In this document: positions 24,742 to 32,602 of the stretch, one piece after another | Layout: each line of letters starts with the position of its first letter | Numbering within the stretch: position 1 is the first letter of the stretch | Assembly: GCA_964423545.1 (NCBI GenBank) | Contig: CAYRFV010000014.1 | Coordinates: 1-37,081 of the forward strand | Source: JALOOE01 sp964423545 | GTDB lineage: Bacteria; Chloroflexota; Anaerolineae; CG2-30-64-16 | Direction: 5' to 3' | DNA length: 37,081 nucleotides | Translations under genes and position numbers: made by a program | Notes under the pieces: generated by a model | Told to the model about the DNA's origin: nothing | Databases searched by the model: none | Seen by the model: only the letters and a program-made list of their open reading frames with translations

Positions 24742-24771
24742 GGCTTGCCCTTTGCGATACGATGACGCTCA

Positions 24772-24849
24772 CCAGAGAGGTGTGAAGACACCAGAGGCAC
24801 AAGGGTACCCCGATCTTCTTGTGTTCTTGGCGTCTTTGTTTCTTGGTGG
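24772..24849. repeat. MITE/REP-like imperfect inverted repeat
   Basis: Two 32-base arms (24772-24803 and 24818-24849) form an imperfect inverted repeat around a 14-base loop; the arms are purine-rich with CACAAG and AAGAC cores. This resembles a widespread family of small intergenic palindromes built on CACCAAGACACCAAG-type units. It lies inside operon B, between the UroD-like and FAD oxidoreductase genes, and would be transcribed. Confidence 0.55.
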
Positions 24850-24863
24850 TGAATCGGTCTCTC

Positions 24864-26033
24864 TTACCCGCGATACTCCCACGCGGTCTTCATGAACATC
24901 AGATAGTTCTCCACCATCCGCGCGGAGATGCTTTCTTCGTACGGGCCGGCCGAGGGCGAGAGGATCAGCCGCTTGCCGCGGCACTCTTCGAGCACGGCAA
25001 GCACCGCCTGACGCATCTGTTCCGGGGTGAGTGCACGAAACTCGTCGTACTGGATATTGCCGATCAGTGCGATCTTGTCGCCGACGATGTCGAACGCTTG
25101 AGTGAAGGTGCAGTTGCCGATGGGCGGCGCCTCGATGGTGTGCAGTCCGTCCGGCCCCATCTCCAGGAAGTCGGGAAGGATCAGCCTGATCTGGCCGTGA
25201 TAGTGCTGGATCACCTTGCAGCCGGCCGCGTGCACCAGTTCGATCAGCTCGCGCGCATAGGGCATAATCCAGCGGCGGAAGGTCGTCCGGCTGACGAGCG
25301 GCGGGCTGGCGAGCTCGCTGCCCACCAGGAAGTAGACATCCGCCAGCTTGCGCTCCAGGAAGTAGCGGTAGACCAGCCGCTTCTGCACCATCACTCGGTC
25401 GAACCACGCGGTGATCAGATCGGCATGGGTCAACGACCACACCGCGTACTCCTCCAGCTTCGATACGCTGTAGAGCGCGCCGACCGGCTCTCCCAGATCG
25501 AGCATCATCGCACCCAACTCGATCGGAAACTCGGCGCGCTCCCGAAGGTAGGCTGGCAACTGCTGATCGAGTTGCCCCGCAATGGCGTCCGGATCTGTGT
25601 TCAGCGGCAGAGAGCAGTAGAATTCTAGATCCTCCGCGGCACAGAGCAGCCGCTTGACATTGGCGCCCCAGGGCTGGCGGCGAATCTCCGCGCAGAGGCG
25701 TCGCCCCCGGTATTCCAGGATATCGCGCTCGATCCGCGTCTCCCCCACTGTCTCGCTCTCGTGCCACTGCCTCACATCCGGTGCGAAGAGGGACACGCGC
25801 GGGTTGCGCCGGTTCAGCGTCATGGCGTAGCGCTCCGCGGCCTCGAACACGGGGCGGTAGGAAGGCTCGCGACGCACGTCGCCGTAGTAGGCGGTCGGAT
25901 GGTAAGGAAAAAGGAGCCAGATCGGGATGCGGTCCGTCGGCTCGCCGTTGAGTGCAGCGAAAAGGCGCTCGCGGGGAGTCATACGCCTGACGGCGTTCCG
26001 GGAGGCCGCCAGGCCCGCGCGTGGGACGGTCAT
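24864..26033 (-). CDS. Uroporphyrinogen decarboxylase-like protein, metal motif altered (operon B)
   Basis: 389-residue TIM-barrel protein of the UroD/MtaA superfamily. The N-terminal MTPRERLFAALNGEPTDRIP block is diagnostic. It is not a haem enzyme by context. The methyltransferase branch (MtaA, MtbA) binds Zn through an HxC pair and a later Cys; here the first site reads QHYHG (His277, His279) and the later Cys is replaced in LSPSAGPYEES. There is no corrinoid-protein gene nearby. So it belongs to an uncharacterised UroD-like branch that recurs in sugar gene clusters. Its ATG overlaps the stop of the preceding FAD oxidoreductase gene (ATGA), showing translational coupling with it. Confidence 0.87.
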   Translation of the reverse strand: MTVPRAGLAASRNAVRRMTPRERLFAALNGEPTDRIPIWLLFPYHPTAYYGDVRREPSYRPVFEAAERYAMTLNRRNPRVSLFAPDVRQWHESETVGETRIERDILEYRGRRLCAEIRRQPWGANVKRLLCAAEDLEFYCSLPLNTDPDAIAGQLDQQLPAYLRERAEFPIELGAMMLDLGEPVGALYSVSKLEEYAVWSLTHADLITAWFDRVMVQKRLVYRYFLERKLADVYFLVGSELASPPLVSRTTFRRWIMPYARELIELVHAAGCKVIQHYHGQIRLILPDFLEMGPDGLHTIEAPPIGNCTFTQAFDIVGDKIALIGNIQYDEFRALTPEQMRQAVLAVLEECRGKRLILSPSAGPYEESISARMVENYLMFMKTAWEYRG

Positions 26034-27424
26034 TCTGACTTTTCCTCTTGTTGCTTGATGATCGCATTCACCACCTGAAGCGGCTCGACGCGGCGAATCC
26101 CCTCCTCATCTACAATGGCGCTGCCGCGACGGAGCTGATCCCGCAGCAGGGTGGCATCCAGGTCGGCCGGCGCCACCTCCTCGTGCAGTGACAGGATCGC
26201 CGCCGTCCCGGCCGCCTCGCCCATCACCATGCAGGTCACCATCACGCGCAGTGAGCCGAGCGCTATGTGATCGGCCGAGATGCAGCGCCCCGCGACCAGC
26301 AGATTGCCGACGCCCTGGGGCACAAGCGCGCGATAGGGGATCTGGTAACGGAAGCCTGCCGGGGGCCGCCACGTCTGTCCGCTCATGCCCGGACCTGCCG
26401 GATTGTGGATGTCGATGAAGAAGCTGCCGTAGCCGATGGCGTCCGGCCAGGCGCGGCGCTGCCGCAGGTCGTCCGCGGTGAGGGTGACCAGCCCGCGGAT
26501 GCGTCGCGATTCGCGCAGCCCCAAGCTGGGCGCTGTGCTGATGAGATAGCATTGTTCCATGCCGGGCACGACTTTGCGAAAAACATCGACCAGGTGAAAG
26601 GCTTGGCGGCGGCCCTCGATCGTTGCGCGAGTCAAGTCCTCGGCCTTAGTCGAGTCGATGCCCACCATGTGCGTCATGTTGACGCCGACCTGGTCAGGCA
26701 GCACGTCGGTGTGCCAGAATCCCATGATCTGATCCTGGAAGGGCTCCATGATGCCGTCTGCCTGCGCCTTCAGCCAGACCTCGCGCATCTGGTAGCTGGA
26801 GCGCCAGGCGGCCACCCGCGGCCAATCGACGCCGCCGATCGTGAACATGAGCGTGGTCGGCTGACAGCGGCCGTCCTGCGGCCGTCCCTGCTCGAACGCG
26901 GTCCCTGCATGGAAGGCTGCATCGCCGTCCCCCGTCGCATCTACGATGCGACGGGCCAGGATCGCCTGCCTGCCCGATTTGTTCTGGACGATGCCGCCCA
27001 CCACGGCCGCGCCTTCCTTGAGCGTGCCGGCATAGAACGTGTAGTACAATACCCGGACGCCTGCCTCGTCCATCATCTCGTCCAGGAGCAGCTTGAGCCC
27101 CTCCACGTGAAAGTCGTAGCAGGAGCCGTCGTAGGTGGCGAAGCCGCGAGCCAGCATGCGCAGCCTGATCTCGTCCGCGATGCCGCCGACAATGTGTTGG
27201 CTGCGGTCATTCCACGCATTGAATTGGCTGATGTGATTGTGGCCGCCCGACGTGGCGACGCCGCCCAAGCAGTTGAACTGCTCTACGATGCACGTCTTGG
27301 CTCCACGACGGGCTGCAGACAGTGCAGCGGCGACACCCGCCGGTCCCCCACCGACAACAAGCACGTCGACGTGGTCGAGAACGGGAATCCTGGTGCTGAT
27401 CTCAGGTAGGGTCTCCACAGTCAT
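26030..27424 (-). CDS. FAD-dependent oxidoreductase (operon B)
   Basis: 464-residue flavoprotein of the FAD_oxidored family. The dinucleotide motif VLVVGGGPAGVAAALSAARRG is at about residues 21-41, then the LGGVATSGGHNH loop; the second FAD contact is NLLVAGRCISADHIALGSLR..MGEAAGTAA. The start is taken at ATG 27424 (MTVETLPEIS); the frame extends to 27526, but that part is not protein-like. Its start is 112 bases from the permease stop, and its end overlaps the UroD-like start by four bases. It is about 115 residues shorter than the other operon FAD enzyme because it lacks the beta-sandwich. The substrate is unknown; an oxidised sugar or sugar acid is the contextual guess. Confidence 0.9.
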   Translation of the reverse strand: MTVETLPEISTRIPVLDHVDVLVVGGGPAGVAAALSAARRGAKTCIVEQFNCLGGVATSGGHNHISQFNAWNDRSQHIVGGIADEIRLRMLARGFATYDGSCYDFHVEGLKLLLDEMMDEAGVRVLYYTFYAGTLKEGAAVVGGIVQNKSGRQAILARRIVDATGDGDAAFHAGTAFEQGRPQDGRCQPTTLMFTIGGVDWPRVAAWRSSYQMREVWLKAQADGIMEPFQDQIMGFWHTDVLPDQVGVNMTHMVGIDSTKAEDLTRATIEGRRQAFHLVDVFRKVVPGMEQCYLISTAPSLGLRESRRIRGLVTLTADDLRQRRAWPDAIGYGSFFIDIHNPAGPGMSGQTWRPPAGFRYQIPYRALVPQGVGNLLVAGRCISADHIALGSLRVMVTCMVMGEAAGTAAILSLHEEVAPADLDATLLRDQLRRGSAIVDEEGIRRVEPLQVVNAIIKQQEEKSE

Positions 27425-27536
27425 ATCCTTGTAGGCCTCCGACTTGGCGCCGGAGACGCCGAGACACAGCGCACCGTCAGGCCGATCCCTCTGCATCCCC
27501 TGGGGTATCGCGCCTCCGCGGTGCATCCAACGCGCA

Positions 27537-28427
27537 CTATCCCTTGACCCCTGACGAGACGACGCTCTGAACGAAGTATTTGTTGATGAACACGAACAGG
27601 ATCATCAACGGGATCGTGCCCAACACCGTGGCGGCCATGATCGCCGGATAGTTGACTTCGGAATGCGTCTCGATGAATGCGGCCAGCGTCAGCGGGACGG
27701 TGAACAACTCCGACCGGTTGATCATGATTAGCGGCATGCCGTAGTCATTCCAGCGCCAGATGAAAAGGATCAGCGCCAGCGCCGCGAGCTGCGGGCCGAT
27801 GGACGGCACGACGACGGCCCAGATGCGTCGCAGCTGGCCGGCGCCATCGATCTGGGCGGCATCGAACAGGTCCTGGGGAATCGTCAGGCAGGCCTGGCGG
27901 ATGAGAAACACACCATAGGCCGTGATCATGTAGGGCCAGATGAGCGCCCAGTGCGTGTTGTAAATGTGCAGCCAGTTCGCAATCATGAAGCGCGGCACCA
28001 TCAGCACTTGTTCGGGAATGATCATCGTGCCCAAATAGAGCAGGAAGATCACCCCTCTCCCCGGAAAGCGCAGGCGGGCGAAGGCATAGCCGGCCAAGGT
28101 GGAGGTCACCAGCGGGCCGACGACCCCTGGCAGCGTCACCGTAATCGAATTCAGATAGGCTTTCCAGAACGGCACCGAGCGCGACGCGCTGATCAGGCTG
28201 CCGACGCCCAGGACGCGCTCATAGGGCAGAGTCGTGATGACCGGTGGAATCCACTGGATCGGGAAGCTGAAGACATCCACCTCCCGCTTGAACGAGGTTG
28301 AGATCGTCCAGACGAAGGGGACAATGGTCAGGATCCCTACCGCGAAGACGAAGCCGGTGACCAGCCAACGCGCGGCTCGCACCTGCGTCTTGCGCGGGAT
28401 CCCCAGGGTGCTTTGCGTTGCTGCCAT
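27537..28427 (-). CDS. ABC sugar transporter permease, MalG-like (operon B)
   Basis: 296-residue inner-membrane permease with about six membrane segments. The EAA loop reads LFDAAQIDGAGQLRRIWAVV, then VPSIGPQ. The ATG at 28427 overlaps the stop of the preceding permease by one base (TGATG), giving coupled translation; longer readings into 28715 run inside that gene. The C-terminus SSGVKG is typical of this subfamily. Confidence 0.92.
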   Translation of the reverse strand: MAATQSTLGIPRKTQVRAARWLVTGFVFAVGILTIVPFVWTISTSFKREVDVFSFPIQWIPPVITTLPYERVLGVGSLISASRSVPFWKAYLNSITVTLPGVVGPLVTSTLAGYAFARLRFPGRGVIFLLYLGTMIIPEQVLMVPRFMIANWLHIYNTHWALIWPYMITAYGVFLIRQACLTIPQDLFDAAQIDGAGQLRRIWAVVVPSIGPQLAALALILFIWRWNDYGMPLIMINRSELFTVPLTLAAFIETHSEVNYPAIMAATVLGTIPLMILFVFINKYFVQSVVSSGVKG

Positions 28428-29350
28428 CAGTACTCCACTACGATCTTGCGCTGGCCCCACCACTGCGCCAGCGTGATCAGCACCACGATAATCATCAACA
28501 CCCAGGCGATTGCCGAGGCGTAGCCCATCTTGTAGAACACGAAGCCCGTACGATACACGTTGAACGCCAGCATCGTCGTAGCAGTCCCCGGTCCGCCTTG
28601 CGTCATCACGTTGATGATGTCGAACACCTTGAACGAGGCGATGACGCCCGTCACCAGCAGGAAGAACGTGGTGGGGGTCAGCAGCGGGAAGATCAGGTAG
28701 CGGAACTTGGCCCAAGGACTGGCCCCATCGATATCGGCGGCTTCATACAACTCCTGCGGGATGCCTTGCAGCCCTGCCAGGTAGATGACCATGTTGTAGC
28801 CGAAGCCGGCCCACACCGCAATGATCATCAGGGTGGGCAGCGCCCAGGCAGAACTGCCGAGCCATTTGGGCGGGTTTTCGAGGCCGAGCGCCTGCAGAAA
28901 AGAGGTGATCGGCCCGTACGTGGGGTGGAAAATCGCAAGCCACACCGCGGCAATGGCGATCGAACTGGTGATGTAGGGCAGAAAGACCATCGAGCGCAGG
29001 AAGCTGCGCGCATGCGCAAATCGGTTCAGCATCAGAGCGAAGAGCAATCCGAACGCCATCGTGATTGGTACGACCAGCATGTAGCGCAGGTTGTTGCGCA
29101 GCGAATCGGTGAACCACTTGTCCCGGGGCAGCTCCGAGAAGTTCTGCAGGCCGACGAACTTCAGTCTGTCGAAGCCACCGACGAAATTCCAGTCGCTGAA
29201 CGACAGCAGCAGCGACATCAGCACGGGGATGACGACGAAGACCATGTAGATGACCAGGTTGGGCGCGACCAACGTATAGCCGGCCAGCGCCTCCTGGCGC
29301 GCAAGGCGGCTCATTCCTCGCTTCTTGCCAATGGGTCGGTTGTTGCTCAT
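28427..29350 (-). CDS. ABC sugar transporter permease, MalF-like (operon B)
   Basis: 307-residue first permease. The opening hydrophobic segment is LAGYTLVAPNLVIYMVFVVI (about residues 22-41) and the EAA loop is LYEAADIDGASPWAKFRYLI, then FPLLTP. The ATG at 29350 has GGAGGG directly upstream. It follows the binding-protein gene after a 95-base interval holding a stem-loop repeat. No ATP-binding subunit is encoded in the operon. Confidence 0.92.
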   Translation of the reverse strand: MSNNRPIGKKRGMSRLARQEALAGYTLVAPNLVIYMVFVVIPVLMSLLLSFSDWNFVGGFDRLKFVGLQNFSELPRDKWFTDSLRNNLRYMLVVPITMAFGLLFALMLNRFAHARSFLRSMVFLPYITSSIAIAAVWLAIFHPTYGPITSFLQALGLENPPKWLGSSAWALPTLMIIAVWAGFGYNMVIYLAGLQGIPQELYEAADIDGASPWAKFRYLIFPLLTPTTFFLLVTGVIASFKVFDIINVMTQGGPGTATTMLAFNVYRTGFVFYKMGYASAIAWVLMIIVVLITLAQWWGQRKIVVEY

Positions 29351-29384
29351 GCGCCCTCCCTGCGACGCCATCTACGCGGACGCC

Positions 29385-29427
29385 ACGAATGCACGAGCAC
29401 CGTATTCGGAGATTCGTGCATTCGTGA
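29385..29427. repeat. Stem-loop repeat between lipoprotein and permease genes (operon B)
   Basis: Perfect 13-bp arms CACGAATGCACGA (29385-29397) and TCGTGCATTCGTG (29415-29427) with a 17-base loop. The ATTCGTGCATTCGTG type of palindrome is a common dispersed repeat. Placed just after the binding-protein stop, it may stabilise that message or reduce read-through into the permeases. Confidence 0.55.
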
Positions 29428-29445
29428 CGCCATGTGAAGGTTGGG

Positions 29446-30867
29446 CTACTTCTTGCAGACCTTGCCCAGCGCTTCGTCACACCGCTTCTTGATGTTCTTC
29501 ATGCCGTCCTCGGGCTTCTGCTCGCCCAGCAGGACGCGGGTTTGCTCTTCGGTGCGAATCTGTCCCATCTCTGCGGCGGCGGTGGCCCGGAACTGGATCG
29601 GGTAATTCTTGTCGGCGTTCCCGAACATGGCCGACTTGTAGGTGTCCAGGTCCATGTACTTCTGGTATTCGGGGAAGGCGCTGAGGAACGCCTGGATCGA
29701 GTCCTCTGGCTTGCGTCCTCGCCACAACGTCATGCGGCCGAAGGGGGTCATGTTGATGTAGCCTTCGGTGCCCCACCACTTCATGAACTTCCAGGCCGCT
29801 TCCTTGTTCTTGGAGGCCTTGGCGATGGAACAGCGATCGTCTGCATTGCCTGGCCGGAAGGGATTCGGCGTATCCTTGAAGTGCGGCATGGGCGCAAAGA
29901 AGATCATGAAATCGCGCGGGTTGTCCTTGACATTCGAGACATAGCGCAGAATCCAGGAACCTTCGATCAACTGGGCGGCCTTGCCCGTCAAGAATTCGCT
30001 GTACGGCTGCAGCTTGCCGGCGGTGACGTCGCCCAGCGGTGCGATGCTCTTGTCGGCGTCCTGCATCTGCACCCGCATCTTGAGTGCCTGGAGGAACAGC
30101 GGGTCGTCGAAGTTGGTCGTGCATTCATCCTTGTAGATGAAGTCGCCGCCCTTCAGAATGGTGACCGGTTCCGAGGTGTCCGGCGACTGGTGGAACGCGC
30201 CGTAGCGCTTGGTGGCGCCGGAGCCTTTCATCAGCTTCTTGGCGTAGTCGGTGTACTCCTCCCATGTCCAGTCGGTCGGGACCTTGAGACCGGCTTCGTC
30301 CAGCGCGTTCTTGTTCATGTAGACGAAGCGAGGCTGAGAGTTGAAGATCAGCGCCCAGTACTTGCCGTCCCACCGGTTATCGAGCTTGCCCCATTCCTTC
30401 TCCGGATCCAGTCCGCCCAGGTAGGCGTCCAACGGCTCCAGCGCGCCGGCGTCTGCACGCTGCTTGAGCCGGGTCAGGCCGTAGCTCACCAGTACGTCCA
30501 CCTCGCCGGCTGCTTGCAGGGCCACATCGGCCTTGACGTTGCCTTCGTCGTTGTTGGGATACTGGACGTACTCCACCTGGATGTCGGGATTGGCCTTGTT
30601 CCAGGCTTCGACGCTCTGCTTCGGGCCGTTCGCCTCAGGCACCCCACCCCACCAGCGCAGCTTGACGGCGCCCTTCGCGGCGGGCGCAGCTGTGGGGGCG
30701 GCGGGTGCAGTTGTAGGCGCCGCAGCGGCAGCTCCTTTGGTGGGCTCCGCCTTGGCGGCCGGAGCCGGCGCGGCCTGGGGTGCACAAGCTGCCAACAGGC
30801 CACCAGCAGCCAGGCCTCCTGTGAGCCTCAACAGCTCACGTCGAGACAGACGCTTAACAGTCGACAT
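29446..30867 (-). CDS. ABC sugar transporter, substrate-binding lipoprotein (operon B)
   Basis: 473-residue extracytoplasmic binding protein. The N-terminus has a twin-arginine motif (SRRELLRL, residues 8-15) and lipobox LAAC with Cys28, so Tat export and lipid anchoring are likely. An Ala/Pro/Thr linker (about 30-66) leads to the mature domain starting VKLRWWGG. Typical family blocks follow: FNSQPRFVYMNKNALDEAG, WTWEEYTDYAKKL and EAAWKFMKWWGTEGY. The ATG at 30867 has AAGGAG upstream with seven-base spacing. It begins 26 bases after the LacI-type gene, so it is probably expressed from that gene's promoter. It is not closely similar by eye to the operon A lipoprotein, so the two transporters likely differ in substrate. 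Confidence 0.93.
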   Translation of the reverse strand: MSTVKRLSRRELLRLTGGLAAGGLLAACAPQAAPAPAAKAEPTKGAAAAAPTTAPAAPTAAPAAKGAVKLRWWGGVPEANGPKQSVEAWNKANPDIQVEYVQYPNNDEGNVKADVALQAAGEVDVLVSYGLTRLKQRADAGALEPLDAYLGGLDPEKEWGKLDNRWDGKYWALIFNSQPRFVYMNKNALDEAGLKVPTDWTWEEYTDYAKKLMKGSGATKRYGAFHQSPDTSEPVTILKGGDFIYKDECTTNFDDPLFLQALKMRVQMQDADKSIAPLGDVTAGKLQPYSEFLTGKAAQLIEGSWILRYVSNVKDNPRDFMIFFAPMPHFKDTPNPFRPGNADDRCSIAKASKNKEAAWKFMKWWGTEGYINMTPFGRMTLWRGRKPEDSIQAFLSAFPEYQKYMDLDTYKSAMFGNADKNYPIQFRATAAAEMGQIRTEEQTRVLLGEQKPEDGMKNIKKRCDEALGKVCKK

Positions 30868-30893
30868 TTGGGCTCTCCTTTCAGAACTGAGAA

Positions 30894-31925
30894 TCAGCGG
30901 TTGGTCGATCCGTTCGCCGTGCTGGAAGCACGGATGATCAACGGGCAGGGTGTCACCACGGTCCATGCCTGGCCGTCCGGCTCGTTCATGAGCATCCACA
31001 GCCGGCGAGCGGCGATGGCGCCCATGGCCTGGAAGTCCACGCGCGCCGTGGTCAGCGGTGGATCGGTGAAACGCGCGAAGTCGTAGTCGTAGAAACCGGT
31101 CACGGCGACGTCATCGGGGACGCGGCGTCCGTGCTCGCGGAGGGCGCTGATGCCGCCGATCGCCATGCTGTCCGAGGCATAGGCGATCGCCTCGATATCC
31201 GGTTGCGCTGCGAGCAGTTGCCGGGTCATCGCATGGCCCGAGTCCACCTCGAAGTCGCCGCAACTGACGGATGGTGGCTCGCCCGAGATGCCGCGCCGCG
31301 CCAGCGCCAGCCTGAAGCCTTTCTCCTTCTCTTCGCTGCTGGTCGTAGTGCAGGGACCGTTGATCAGGGCCACGCGGCGGCGGCCGGCTGACAGCAGGTG
31401 TTCGACGATGTCGGCCATGCCGTCTAGGTAATGCGCGATGACGCAGTTGACCTGAAGCGGAAGGACGTGCGCGCCGGCCACGACGAACCGCACTCCCGTG
31501 CGCTGCAGCGCAGCGATCAACTCCCGATTGACGATGCCCCCCATGAAGATGAGGCCGTTCACGCTCGAGTCGCGGGCGTAAAACTCCGCTTCATGGGAAT
31601 CCATGCGGGTGCGCTGAAGCCGAACCGTGAAGCCGTGCTGTTCTAGGATCGGTTGGGCCGCCCGGTGAATCGAACCTTCGATGCCGCTGCTGGCGAAGAT
31701 CCCCGCCTCCCGCATCGTATCGTCGGAACGGACCAACAGCAAGATCGTCTTGGCGGCCGGAGCTGGCCGGGCTGAGGGTTGGAGCGAATAGCCCAACGCC
31801 TCAGCCGTCCGCATGACCGTGAGTCGCGTGGCCTCATCGACATAGGGATAGTTGTTTAAGACGCGCGAGACCGTCGATGCGGAGACATTCGCTTGGCGTG
31901 CGATTTGACGGACCGTGACCGGCAT
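30894..31925 (-). CDS. LacI-family transcriptional regulator (operon B)
   Basis: 343-residue regulator. The helix-turn-helix is VRQIARQANVSASTVSRVLN (about residues 4-23), followed by the hinge LGYSLQPSARP and a sugar-binding-type effector domain (FVVAGAHVLPL, AYASDSMAIGG, VAVTGFYDYDFA, PLTTARVDF). It leads operon B, and the lipoprotein gene follows 26 bases after its stop. Its promoter carries an inverted repeat suited to autoregulation. It differs in effector-domain sequence from the operon A regulator, in line with separate inducers. Confidence 0.93.
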   Translation of the reverse strand: MPVTVRQIARQANVSASTVSRVLNNYPYVDEATRLTVMRTAEALGYSLQPSARPAPAAKTILLLVRSDDTMREAGIFASSGIEGSIHRAAQPILEQHGFTVRLQRTRMDSHEAEFYARDSSVNGLIFMGGIVNRELIAALQRTGVRFVVAGAHVLPLQVNCVIAHYLDGMADIVEHLLSAGRRRVALINGPCTTTSSEEKEKGFRLALARRGISGEPPSVSCGDFEVDSGHAMTRQLLAAQPDIEAIAYASDSMAIGGISALREHGRRVPDDVAVTGFYDYDFARFTDPPLTTARVDFQAMGAIAARRLWMLMNEPDGQAWTVVTPCPLIIRASSTANGSTNR

Positions 31926-32013
31926 GATGAGTGGCCTCGCCGAATGCTTCGCGGGGGCGTCCGGCCAACTCAGCGTGCCTGGACCGGCCGCGCAACCGCA
32001 GTGTTTCTGATAC

Positions 32014-32058
32014 GATTATCGCGTTGTTTCAGGCACAAGTCAATAGAATGCGATAATC
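32014..32058. promoter_or_regulatory. Candidate LacI operator pair GATTATCGC/GCGATAATC
   Basis: A 9-base inverted repeat, GATTATCGC at 32014-32022 and GCGATAATC at 32050-32058, brackets the operon B promoter; one arm covers the -10 element and the other lies just upstream of the -35. The arms are 36 bases centre to centre. The placement suits repression by the adjacent LacI-type protein, although LacI operators are normally contiguous palindromes. Confidence 0.4.
32015..32043 (-). promoter_or_regulatory. Sigma70-type promoter of operon B
   Basis: Reading on the minus strand: -35 TTGACT (32043-32038), 17-base spacer, -10 GATAAT (32020-32015), about 90 bases before the LacI gene start. Both hexamers match the consensus at five of six positions. 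It is the clearest promoter on this strand. Confidence 0.65.
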
Positions 32059-32103
32059 TTGCAACAAGTATGAAACATCGTTCCGGGCGAGGCCGCCTGT
32101 GCC

Positions 32104-32452
32104 TCAGACCAGTTGGCCGTCGCGTCGCAGGGCGTCCCTCAATCCGCGGACGTCCACTGCCGCAGGATCGGCGCCATATCTGGCTGCGAGGGCGGCTGCT
32201 GTCCCTGCCGCCTGGCCCAGCGTCACATCCCTGCCCATGACCCCCGCGCCGGCCATCCCCTCCTGCGCCGCCGAGATGCAGCGGCCCGACGAGAGCACGT
32301 TCGGGACGCCCACCGACAGCAGGCAGCGGTAAGGGGTGTCGTACCCGAAGCATCGGGACGCCCCCCGGTCCTCCGCCGCAGACGACGACGTCAGCTTGAG
32401 CGACAATCGGAATCGGGCGGGAAGGCTCTGTGAGAGTTCGTGATTGGGACAT
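32104..32452 (-). pseudogene. FAD-dependent oxidoreductase remnant with large internal deletion
   Basis: The gene starts normally (AGGAGCC then ATG at 32452) and encodes MSQSRTLTEP..ADVVVCGGGPGGV, the first 32 or so residues of an FAD_oxidored protein. At about 32355 it jumps to another frame that gives the C-terminus of the same family: RCFGYDTPYRCLLSVGVPNV, then LSSGRCISAAQEG, LGQAAGTAAALAARYG and a stop at 32104. Roughly 350 residues are missing compared with its neighbours, and the two ends are out of frame. A single deletion explains both. It lies between the operon B promoter and the intact FAD gene at 32603-34204. Confidence 0.8.
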
Positions 32453-32602
32453 GATGGCTCCTGTTGTGAAGTTATCGTATTCGCACGTCTTGTCTGTGCT
32501 GGCTCCTGATGGCGCGGTCGTAGGGCCGGCAGGGAGGAGGGCAGCCCTCGGAGCTCGTGCACTGCGAACCTTGCCCGCGTGGCCGCTGCGCAATCCGCAC
32601 GG

